13,691 nucleotides of DNA from DASZHJ01 sp035263705. Its GTDB lineage: Bacteria; Pseudomonadota; Alphaproteobacteria; ATCC43930; CGMCC-115725. The stretch's first letter is position 1. Each line of letters starts with the position of its first letter. Made by a program: the position numbers and the translations under genes. The notes under the pieces were generated by a model, which was given only the letters and a program-made list of their open reading frames with translations, did not search any database and had not been told where the DNA came from. Of the stretch, positions 6,734 through 13,249 are shown piece after piece. The stretch spans positions 1 through 13,691 of the forward strand of contig DATFRA010000069.1 in assembly GCA_035263705.1 (NCBI GenBank). The letters are read 5' to 3'.

Positions 6734-7579
6734 TCAGCGGGCCGCGCGCTGCTCCTTGACCCGCGTTACGAGCTGCGTCGGGTCGACGAAGCGGAGCGCG
6801 ATGAAGAGCCAGAACAGCGTCGTAACCATATACACGACCGCCATGGCGTCGACGGACTGCGTCGCGCGCACGCCGGCAGCGAAGACCGAATAGTAGAGCG
6901 CCACCACCAGCGTCTGGCTGTCGGGCCCCGCGGTCAGGAAGGTGAGCTCGAAGAGCGCCAGCGTGCGCACCAGCACCAGCAGCGCCGCCGCCAGCATGCC
7001 CGGCGCGAGCAGCGGCACAAGCACGTGGATGAAGGTGCTGAGCGTGCCCGCGCCGAACACGCGGGCGGCCGCCTCGAGCCGCGGATCGATCTGCTCGATG
7101 AAGGGCGTCAGTGTCAGCACCACGAACGGCACTGCCGGGACCAGGTTCGAGAGGATCACGCCCAGCATGGTGCCGCCGACCTGCAGCTTGTAAAGCACGG
7201 TCGCGAGCGGAATGCCGTAGGTGATCGGCGGCACCAGGAGTGGCAGCAGGAACAGCAGCAGGACCCAGCGCTTCGCCGCGAAATCGCGTCGCGCCAATGC
7301 ATAGGCCGCCGGCACGCCCAGGACGACGGACACCGCGACCACCGCGAGGGTCACCTCCGTGGTGACGATGAGGAGATAGTCGAGCTGGAACTCGTCCCAG
7401 GCGCTGCCGTACCAGCGGGTGGTGAAGCCTTGCGGCAGCCAGGAGTTGAACCACCGCGTGCCGAACGAACTCACCACCACTGTCGCGACAATGGCGCCGA
7501 CATTGATCAGGAAAAACCCCATCAGGCCCCAGACGAGGCTCGACCACAGCCGCTGCAGCCCACGATTGCCGGTGCTCAC
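6734..7579 (-). CDS. ABC importer permease 2 (PotC/ThiP-type)
   Basis: This 281-residue inner-membrane permease has six hydrophobic segments and the cytoplasmic EAA loop near residues 164-193 (DPRLEAAARVFGAGTLSTFI, then PLLAPG), which docks on the ATPase. It begins with a GTG at 7579 whose GTGA overlaps the TGA of permease 1 by 4 bp; GGAGG lies 6 bp upstream, so the two are translationally coupled. The same frame stays open upstream to 8551, but that part lies antiparallel in frame to permease 1 and does not look like protein. The N-terminal helix and long periplasmic loop (residues about 38-68) are normal for binding-protein-dependent permeases of the spermidine/putrescine, iron and thiamine type. 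It pairs with permease 1 as a heterodimeric pore. Confidence 0.92.
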   Translation of the reverse strand: MSTGNRGLQRLWSSLVWGLMGFFLINVGAIVATVVVSSFGTRWFNSWLPQGFTTRWYGSAWDEFQLDYLLIVTTEVTLAVVAVSVVLGVPAAYALARRDFAAKRWVLLLFLLPLLVPPITYGIPLATVLYKLQVGGTMLGVILSNLVPAVPFVVLTLTPFIEQIDPRLEAAARVFGAGTLSTFIHVLVPLLAPGMLAAALLVLVRTLALFELTFLTAGPDSQTLVVALYYSVFAAGVRATQSVDAMAVVYMVTTLFWLFIALRFVDPTQLVTRVKEQRAAR

Positions 7580-8466
7580 GCCTTTCCTCCGATCGCGGGT
7601 CCTCGATAGAAGAGTCCGCGTGCGCTCAACACCGCGGCCACGATGATGAGTTGCACGCCACCCATGATCATGGCGATGGCCGAGGCCATCGAATAATCGT
7701 AATCCTCGAAGGCTGCTTGATAGGCCGCGATCGAGATCACGCGCGTCGGTCCCGCCGGCGCGCCTAGCAACACGGCCGAGGGAAAGACCGAGAAGGCCTG
7801 GACGAAGGCGAGGCAGAAGGTGATGGCGAGCCCCGGCACCAGCAGTGGCAGATAGATGTGTCGGAACTGCGCCCCAGGCCGCGCGCCCAAGGTGGCCGCC
7901 GCCCGCGCGAGCGACGGATCGATGCCCGTGAGATAGGAGAGGATCAGCAGGAACGCGAACGGGAATCCCGTAATGACCAGCGAGAGCAGCACGCCCCAAT
8001 AATTGTGCGTGAGCCGGACCGGCGCCGCGACCAGGTGCAGATCGAGCAACAATCGGTTGAACCAGCCTTGCGGCCCCAGGTAGGTCAGCAAGCCCTCGGC
8101 GACCAGCACGGTGCCGAGCGTCACTGGAACGACCAGGAGCGTCGTGAGTGCGCGCTGATACCAGGCCGGGTTCCGCATCACGAATGCGATCGGGATCGAG
8201 GCGCCGACATTGATGAGCGTCGCGGGCAACGCGATCCAGAGCGTGGTCGAGATGGTCTGCCAGAGCCGCTGATCGGTGAAGAAGCGCTGGTAGTTCGCGA
8301 GCATGTCGCCCTTGGCGGGCGTGAGCGAGAGCACCAGCCCATAGGCGAACGGATAAAGGAACAGCCCTACCACGACGAGCGCCGCGGGGATGAACAGGAG
8401 CGGCGCCACGTCGAAGCCCGCGGTGCGTCCGGCACTGGTGTTGTTCTCGGCAGTGCGCGCGGCCAT
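7576..8466 (-). CDS. ABC importer permease 1 (PotB-type)
   Basis: This 296-residue inner-membrane permease has about six hydrophobic segments: residues 22-46, 74-97, 106-130, 155-180, 210-236 and 262-284. The EAA loop is at about 183-211 (DPSLARAAATLGARPGAQFR followed by IYLPLLVPG), the coupling helix to the ATPase. The N-terminus to about residue 18 is polar and cytoplasmic. ATG at 8466 follows the ATPase stop by 2 bp, so it probably depends on translation of the ATPase gene; no separate Shine-Dalgarno sequence is visible. Its stop overlaps the start of permease 2. Membership in the 2-TM-protein, single-ATPase, spermidine/putrescine/iron/thiamine/phosphonate importer group follows from the sequence and operon order; the solute is not determined. 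Confidence 0.92.
   Translation of the reverse strand: MAARTAENNTSAGRTAGFDVAPLLFIPAALVVVGLFLYPFAYGLVLSLTPAKGDMLANYQRFFTDQRLWQTISTTLWIALPATLINVGASIPIAFVMRNPAWYQRALTTLLVVPVTLGTVLVAEGLLTYLGPQGWFNRLLLDLHLVAAPVRLTHNYWGVLLSLVITGFPFAFLLILSYLTGIDPSLARAAATLGARPGAQFRHIYLPLLVPGLAITFCLAFVQAFSVFPSAVLLGAPAGPTRVISIAAYQAAFEDYDYSMASAIAMIMGGVQLIIVAAVLSARGLFYRGPAIGGKA
7586..7590 (-). promoter_or_regulatory. Ribosome-binding site deciding the GTG start of permease 2
   Basis: GGAGG inside the last codons of permease 1, 6 bp before the GTG at 7579. It selects this start over the much longer open frame. Confidence 0.6.
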
Positions 8467-8468
8467 GC

Positions 8469-9587
8469 CTAGGGGCTGGGCTCGCCGCGTGTCGAGTCTG
8501 GCGGGAAGACCAGCACGCGCTCGGGCAGGATCGAGAGCTGCACGGTCTCATCGCGGCTGACGCGTCGGTCGGTGCGAAGATAGAGCGTGCCCACGGGGGT
8601 CACGACATCGACCAGGTAGTCCCGACCGCAGTACTCGACCTGGTCGACCGTGCCGGAGAGGGTGTTGCCCGCGCTGGCACCCAGCACGACCTCCTCGGGC
8701 CGGACGGCAATCGTCGCGCGCCCACCGAAGATCGACCCCTGCGCGGTGCCCTCGAGCCGGACATTGCCGCCCAGCAGCGACGCCCGATTTCCGTTCATCC
8801 GCTCGACGCCGATATCCAGGATGTTGCGGTACCCCATGAAACGTGCGACCGCGAGATTGGCGGGACGCGCGTAGAGATCCTCGGGCGTGCCTATTTGCTG
8901 CACCCGCCCGTCCTGCAGCACGACGATCCGGTCGGCAAGCGAGAGCGCTTCGTCCTGATCGTGCGTCACGTAGATGGTGGCGCGATGGACGGCGCGGTGG
9001 ATGCGCCGGATCTCGTGCCGCATCTCGAGCCGGAGCTTGGCGTCGAGGTTCGAGAGCGGCTCGTCCATCAGGATGAGCGGTGGATCGATCACGATCGCGC
9101 GCGCGAGCGCCACGCGCTGTTGCTGGCCGCCGGAGAGCTGGCCCGGCAGTTTCTCCGCATGCGCCCGGAGCTGCACCAGGTCGAGCGCCGCATCGACGCG
9201 CCGGCGCGTCTCGTCTCGCGCGACGCCTCGCATCATCAAACCGAAGGCGATATTCCGCCGCACGCTCATATGCGGGAAGAGCGCGTAGTTCTGGAACACC
9301 ATGCCGAAGCCGCGCTCCTCCGGCCGCAGCGCGTCGATCCGGCGCTCGTCGAGCCAGATGCTGCCGCCCGAGAGCGCCAGCAAGCCGGCGACGCAATTGA
9401 GCGCCGTCGACTTGCCGCAACCGGAAGGGCCGAGCAGGGCCACGAACTCGCCGCGGCGAATCGTGAGCGTGAGCCCGTCGAGCGCCGTGGTGTCGTGGAA
9501 GCGGCGCGTGACCCGGTGGAGCCTCAGTTCCTCGAAGCCGTCGCGCGCCGCGCCGGCGTCCGCGGCTCTTTCAGGGGCCTCGTTCAC
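8469..9587 (-). CDS. ABC importer ATP-binding protein (PotA/FbpC-type, with TOBE domain)
   Basis: This 372-residue cytoplasmic ATPase energises the importer. All nucleotide-binding motifs are intact: Walker A GPSGCGKST (residues 53-61), Q-loop in VFQNYALFPHMSV (Gln99), signature LSGGQQQRVALARA (151-164), Walker B LILMDEP (171-177, catalytic Glu176), D-loop SNLD, and switch His209 in YVTHDQDEAL. Residues about 290-372 form a TOBE-type C-terminal domain, starting at IAVRPEEVVLG, common in polyamine, iron and sugar importers and sometimes a site of regulation. The start is a GTG at 9587, 10 bp after the binding-protein stop; no good ribosome-binding site is seen, so the first 15 or so residues are less certain. 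Confidence 0.95.
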   Translation of the reverse strand: MNEAPERAADAGAARDGFEELRLHRVTRRFHDTTALDGLTLTIRRGEFVALLGPSGCGKSTALNCVAGLLALSGGSIWLDERRIDALRPEERGFGMVFQNYALFPHMSVRRNIAFGLMMRGVARDETRRRVDAALDLVQLRAHAEKLPGQLSGGQQQRVALARAIVIDPPLILMDEPLSNLDAKLRLEMRHEIRRIHRAVHRATIYVTHDQDEALSLADRIVVLQDGRVQQIGTPEDLYARPANLAVARFMGYRNILDIGVERMNGNRASLLGGNVRLEGTAQGSIFGGRATIAVRPEEVVLGASAGNTLSGTVDQVEYCGRDYLVDVVTPVGTLYLRTDRRVSRDETVQLSILPERVLVFPPDSTRGEPSP

Positions 9588-9597
9588 GAGATCGGCG

Positions 9598-10791
9598 CTA
9601 CTGCTTGATCTTGGCGCCGCCGATGTCCTCGTCCCATTTGCGGAAGGCGGCGATCAGATCCTTGCCGAAGAGCGGCGCTACGATCGGGTACTGCGTCATC
9701 AGCTTGTCATATTCGGGCCGGCCGAATTGCTTCAGTAGGTCCTGGCTCTCCTGGGACGCCAGTGTCACCGGCACGTCCTTCACCGCCGGGCCCGGATAGA
9801 AATAGCCGGCGTCATAGGCGACCGCCTGCTGCTCGGGCTTCAGCATGAAGGCGATCAGATCGAGCACCACCGCGAGCTTGTCGTTCGAGACGCCCTTGGG
9901 GATCGCCATGTACTGAGCGTCCGACACCCAGGTGAAGCCCTTGGCCCCCATGAGCAGCGCCACCTTCGCGGTTTCCGGTACCGTGCCGATCGCGCGCGGA
10001 TTGATGTCCCAGCCCGCGGTCGAGGCGATGATGTCGCGCGAGCCTTCGCCGAGCTCCTTCATGGTGACGCCGGTCCCCGATGGGTAATACTCGACGCAGC
10101 CGTTGAGCTCCTTCAAGTAGGCCCATGTCTTGTCCCAGCCCTTGATGGGGTCGCGGGGATCGCTGTCGCCGAGGAGATAGGGCAATCCCTGCAGGAAGGT
10201 GCGGCCGGGCCCGGAGTTCGCGGGCCGTGCGTAGAGGAACCGGTTCGGATGTGCCTTGCACCAGGCAAGCAGCTCGTCGGTGCCCTTGGGCACGTCTTTG
10301 ACGCGCTCGGGCGCGTATTCGAGCAGCGGCCCCGAGGGCGTATAGACGACGGTCACGGCAAAGCCCTCCGCGGGCTTGAACATCGTGAGCGCACCCGGCA
10401 TGTAATTCTGCTCGAGGTTCGGGAATTTGTCGGCGTAATCCGGCAACACTTTGGTCCAGAGGCCTTGCTCGATCCCTGCCGAGACCGCGTCGGTGCCGCT
10501 CAGCACCACGTCGATGTCGACCCGCCCCGCGTCCTGCTGCGCCTTGAGTTTTCCCGGCAGCTCCGGCGCCGGCGCCTTGTTGAAGACGAAGCGCGAGACC
10601 AGGTTCGGATGCGATTTCTGATAGGCCTCGATGCCCTTCTGCGTGAGCGCGAGCGCGCCGCCGACGTCCATCACGTTGATGACCTGCGGCGAGCTCGGCA
10701 GCGGCGGCGAAGCGGCCTCAACCGAGGTCGGCAAAAATCCCGTCGCGACGAGCGCGGCGGCGGATACCAGGGCGGTGCGACGGTGCATCAT
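9598..10791 (-). CDS. Periplasmic substrate-binding protein of the ABC importer (PotD/AfuA-like)
   Basis: This 397-residue exported protein captures the solute and delivers it to the permeases. Residues 1-26 are a signal peptide: basic start with Arg4-Arg5, a hydrophobic stretch, then SVEA before a likely cleavage at Ala26/Ala27. The mature part has the two-lobed extracellular solute-binding protein pattern of the polyamine/iron/thiamine group, with features such as INVMDVGGALALTQKGIEAY early and KPEQQAVAYDAGYFYPGPAV near the C-terminus. No lipobox Cys is seen, so it should be soluble in the periplasm. GGGAGGA 5 bp before the ATG at 10791 supports the start; a second ATG follows immediately. 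As first gene of the operon it is probably the most highly expressed. The ligand cannot be assigned from the sequence. Confidence 0.93.
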   Translation of the reverse strand: MMHRRTALVSAAALVATGFLPTSVEAASPPLPSSPQVINVMDVGGALALTQKGIEAYQKSHPNLVSRFVFNKAPAPELPGKLKAQQDAGRVDIDVVLSGTDAVSAGIEQGLWTKVLPDYADKFPNLEQNYMPGALTMFKPAEGFAVTVVYTPSGPLLEYAPERVKDVPKGTDELLAWCKAHPNRFLYARPANSGPGRTFLQGLPYLLGDSDPRDPIKGWDKTWAYLKELNGCVEYYPSGTGVTMKELGEGSRDIIASTAGWDINPRAIGTVPETAKVALLMGAKGFTWVSDAQYMAIPKGVSNDKLAVVLDLIAFMLKPEQQAVAYDAGYFYPGPAVKDVPVTLASQESQDLLKQFGRPEYDKLMTQYPIVAPLFGKDLIAAFRKWDEDIGGAKIKQ

Positions 10792-10796
10792 GGAAG

Positions 10797-10803
10797 TCCT
10801 CCC
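10797..10803 (-). promoter_or_regulatory. Ribosome-binding site of the substrate-binding protein gene
   Basis: GGGAGGA on the minus strand, 5 bp before the first of two adjacent ATGs (10791). Confidence 0.6.
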
Positions 10804-10863
10804 GATTCAAGGTTTCTGGCTTGATGCCGCGCACCGGTCCCCGCGGGCGCACTTGAGTTCGCT

Positions 10864-10892
10864 AAGTTCCCAGCCGAGCCAAGCCCGGTCAA
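10864..10892 (-). promoter_or_regulatory. Candidate sigma-70-type promoter of the importer operon
   Basis: On the minus strand TTGACC (10887-10892) is followed after 17 bp by GAACTT (10864-10869). The -35 is close to the alphaproteobacterial consensus and the spacing is ideal, but the -10 matches poorly. It would give a leader of roughly 65 bases before the binding-protein ATG. The rest of the 190-bp divergent region (10792-10981) shows no clear plus-strand promoter and no other gene. Confidence 0.35.
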
Positions 10893-10970
10893 GGGCGGAG
10901 ATCGGCCCACGTGCATCCCACTTTCCGAAGCGGGAGCCTCGCGCCAGAATGCGCCTTCCCCTCCTCTCTC

Positions 10971-10975
10971 GGGAG
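10971..10975 (+). promoter_or_regulatory. Ribosome-binding site deciding the start of the beta-helix protein
   Basis: GGGAG 6 bp before the ATG at 10982. It favours this start, which opens directly into a signal peptide, over the in-frame ATG at 10949 or a longer upstream frame. Confidence 0.55.
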
Positions 10976-10981
10976 CGCGCG

Positions 10982-12106
10982 ATGCGCACACCGTGGTTGC
11001 CCCTCTTGTGCCTCGCGGCTCTGACGCTCTTGCAGTCCGACGCCGGCGCCGCATCGGTGGAGGCGGGCTCGAGCGTGGTCAGGGAGGGGCCGATCGACCA
11101 CGACCTCTATCTCGCGGGCCGCTCGGTGGAGGTCAAAGGCGCAATCGACGGCGATATTGTTGCGGCGGGCGGGCACGTGGTGGCCGGCGACGACGTCGCC
11201 GGCAGCGTGATCGCAGCCGGCGGGACCGTCGATGTCCATGGCACGGTCAAGCGCTCGGTGAGGGTCGCCGGCGGCGATGTCACCACATCTGCTCAGATCG
11301 GCCGCGACCTGATGGCCGCGGGTGGCACCGTGACCGTGGGCCGTGAGTCGCACGTGGCCGGCGGTGCCTGGATCGTCGGGGCGCACATCGCGGTGAACGG
11401 CGGCGTCGCCAGGGATCTCGATGCGATTGGAGCCGATATCGCGATTTCCGGGACCATCGACGGTGACGCGCACCTTCGCGGCCGCTGGATCACGATCGCG
11501 CCGAGCGCGGTCATTCATGGGCATCTTACCTACGAGTCCGATGCGGAGGCGGAGATCGCGTCCGGAGCGCGCATCGACGGCGGCGTCACGCGTGGCGAAT
11601 GGACGGCGCCGCAGCGTGCCGAGGCCGCCATCCACATCGTCGGCCTGGCCGCGAAGACCCTGCTCGGCCTCGGCCTGCTTGCGGCTGGGCTTCTGTTCAT
11701 CCTGGTCTTCCCCGGCTATTCGCTGAACGCCGCGCGGCTGATTTCGCTGCGGCCTCTCGCGAGCCTGGGCCTGGGTTTCGCCCTTCTGATCGCGACGCCG
11801 TTCGCCGTGCTCATCGCGATGGTGTCGATGCTCGGCGCGATCCTCGGCCTCGTGGTGCTGGCAGCCTATTTCATCTCGCTGCTGCTGGCGGTGCTCACAG
11901 CCGCCATCTTCCTGGGCGACGGACTGCTGCGCGTGCTCGGCCGAGGTCCACTGACGGGCTTCGGCCGGCGGCTCGCCGCCCTGATCCTGGGCGTGATCGC
12001 GCTAATGGTGTTGGGCGGGCTGCCCTTCGTCGGCTTCTTCGCGTTCTTGGCAGCCCTTGTCCTCGGCCTTGGCGCCTTCTATCTCGAGGCCGCCGAGCGT
12101 TACTGA
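10982..12106 (+). CDS. Exported bactofilin-like beta-helix protein with C-terminal membrane domain
   Basis: This 374-residue protein has three parts. Residues 1-23 are a signal peptide (MRTPWLPLLCLAALTLL, cleavage likely after AGA). Residues about 40-205 are a repeat region with a 17-residue period: rungs start near 40, 57, 74, 91, 108, 125 (19 long), 144 and 161, with a recurrent (G/R)-D/S-hydrophobic-x-x-A-G-G-x-V pattern, as in bactofilin/polymer-forming beta-helices. Residues about 216-366 hold at least four hydrophobic helices, and the end is a short polar EAAERY. Such proteins are often annotated as polymer-forming cytoskeletal proteins, although with a signal peptide the helix should lie in the periplasm. 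The function is unknown; a cell-envelope scaffold is a reasonable inference. It diverges from the importer operon and overlaps the 3' end of the convergent threonine aldolase gene by 7 bp. Confidence 0.85.
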   Translation: MRTPWLPLLCLAALTLLQSDAGAASVEAGSSVVREGPIDHDLYLAGRSVEVKGAIDGDIVAAGGHVVAGDDVAGSVIAAGGTVDVHGTVKRSVRVAGGDVTTSAQIGRDLMAAGGTVTVGRESHVAGGAWIVGAHIAVNGGVARDLDAIGADIAISGTIDGDAHLRGRWITIAPSAVIHGHLTYESDAEAEIASGARIDGGVTRGEWTAPQRAEAAIHIVGLAAKTLLGLGLLAAGLLFILVFPGYSLNAARLISLRPLASLGLGFALLIATPFAVLIAMVSMLGAILGLVVLAAYFISLLLAVLTAAIFLGDGLLRVLGRGPLTGFGRRLAALILGVIALMVLGGLPFVGFFAFLAALVLGLGAFYLEAAERY

Positions 12107-13197
12107 GCCGCGGCGCGCTGCGAAGTCTTGAGGAGGCGCTCGATCACGCTGATCGCGATATCGATCTCCTCGCGGCTCACGTCAAGGTGCGTCACGGCCC
12201 GGATCCGCGTGGGCCCGAAAGCGCCGATCTCGACGCCCTGCTCCTTGGCCGCGCGAACGAGGTCGGGGGCGCTCCAGCCGGCTTCCGGCTTAACGTCGAA
12301 GAACACGAGGTTGGTCTCGACCCGCGTCGGGTCGATGGCGATACCGCGAAGATTCGCCAAGCCTTGCGCCAGGCGCTGAGCATTCTCATGGTCGACACTG
12401 AGTCGGTCGACGTGGTGCTCGAGGGCGTAGATGCCGGCGGCAGCGATGATGCCGGCCTGGCGCATGGCACCGCCCCACTGTTGCTTATAGCGCCAAGCCT
12501 CGCGGATGAAGTCGCGGCTGCCGGCGAGGGCCGCGCCCACGGGCGCACCCAGGCCCTTGGTGAAGTCGACCCAGACGGTGTCGAAGGGCGCGGCATAGGT
12601 CTTGGCGGAAACGCCGCTCTTGACCACCGCGTTGAAGAGGCGCGCGCCGTCCATGTGCAGCTTGAGGCCAAACTCGCGTGCGGTCCGGGCAACCTCCTGG
12701 ATGGTCTTGAGTGGCCAGACCGTGCCGCCGCCGAGATTGGAGGTCTGCTCCACCTCGACCAGCCGCGAGCGCGGCGCGTAGCGGCTTTCCGCACGGACGG
12801 TCGCGCGGAGTTGCTCGGCCGTATAGATGCCGCGCGTGCCGCGGATCGGGTTCACCATCACCCCCGAGAGCGCCGCGGGTCCACCGGCCTCGGCGATCAC
12901 GATGTGCGCGGTCTCGTCGCAGATCACCTCCTCGCCGGGCCGGCAGTGCACGTGGATCGCGATCTCGTTGCACATGGTGCCCGACGGCAGGAACACCGCG
13001 CTCTCCTTGCCCAAGAGCTCCGCCACCATGGCGCAAAGTTTGTTGACGGTCGGGTCCTGATCCTTCTGCTCGTCGCCGACCTCAGCCGCCATCATGAACC
13101 GCCGCATTTCCGCGGTGGGCTTGGTCTTGGTGTCGCTGAAGAGATCGATGAGCTTCGCGGCTATTTTATCCCTCAGGTTCGGAGTAGCGTGGTGCAC
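12100..13197 (-). CDS. Threonine aldolase family protein (PLP-dependent, fold type I)
   Basis: This 365-residue cytoplasmic enzyme is predicted to cleave L-threonine or L-allo-threonine (and related beta-hydroxy amino acids) to glycine and an aldehyde. The N-terminal IDLFSDTKTKPTAEM (residues 17-31) and GDEQKDQDPTVNKL correspond to the phosphate-binding start of the family; ETAHI contains the PLP-stacking His98; HMDGAR (181-186) holds the pyridine-binding Asp183; and DFTKGLGAPVG (211-221) carries the Schiff-base Lys214. The usual residue before that Lys is Ser; here it is Thr. Length is typical. The start is a GTG at 13197 with no good ribosome-binding site; no other Met occurs before codon 31. 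It is 48 bp downstream of a sugar-type permease gene on the same strand, so it may be co-transcribed. Confidence 0.92.
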   Translation of the reverse strand: MHHATPNLRDKIAAKLIDLFSDTKTKPTAEMRRFMMAAEVGDEQKDQDPTVNKLCAMVAELLGKESAVFLPSGTMCNEIAIHVHCRPGEEVICDETAHIVIAEAGGPAALSGVMVNPIRGTRGIYTAEQLRATVRAESRYAPRSRLVEVEQTSNLGGGTVWPLKTIQEVARTAREFGLKLHMDGARLFNAVVKSGVSAKTYAAPFDTVWVDFTKGLGAPVGAALAGSRDFIREAWRYKQQWGGAMRQAGIIAAAGIYALEHHVDRLSVDHENAQRLAQGLANLRGIAIDPTRVETNLVFFDVKPEAGWSAPDLVRAAKEQGVEIGAFGPTRIRAVTHLDVSREEIDIAISVIERLLKTSQRAAAQ

Positions 13198-13249
13198 GAT
13201 ACTAGCGCCCGGCTCTCAAGGCGTCATGCCCACGCGTGAGGTGTGTCAA
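13198..13249 (-). promoter_or_regulatory. Possible promoter elements upstream of the threonine aldolase gene
   Basis: A perfect TTGACA (minus strand, 13244-13249) overlaps the TGA stop of the preceding permease gene. No good -10 lies at 16-18 bp. An 8-bp palindrome CACGCGTG (13231-13238) lies in the would-be spacer and could be an operator. Read-through from the permease operon is the alternative. Confidence 0.22.

Noticed and set aside
7580..8551. Upstream extension of the permease 2 reading frame, giving a 605-residue protein
   Set aside because: The extension lies in a different frame over the real permease 1, is Arg/Ala/His-rich, and a GTG with GGAGG and a 4-bp overlap gives a normal 281-residue permease.
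10631..10981. Upstream extension of the beta-helix protein frame
   Set aside because: It runs antisense over the binding-protein gene and its promoter region; the ATG at 10982 has a ribosome-binding site and starts directly with a signal peptide.
11599..13239. A 546-codon plus-strand open frame covering the beta-helix gene end and the threonine aldolase
   Set aside because: Antisense to an aldolase with complete PLP motifs and out of frame with the beta-helix gene; no domain is recognisable.
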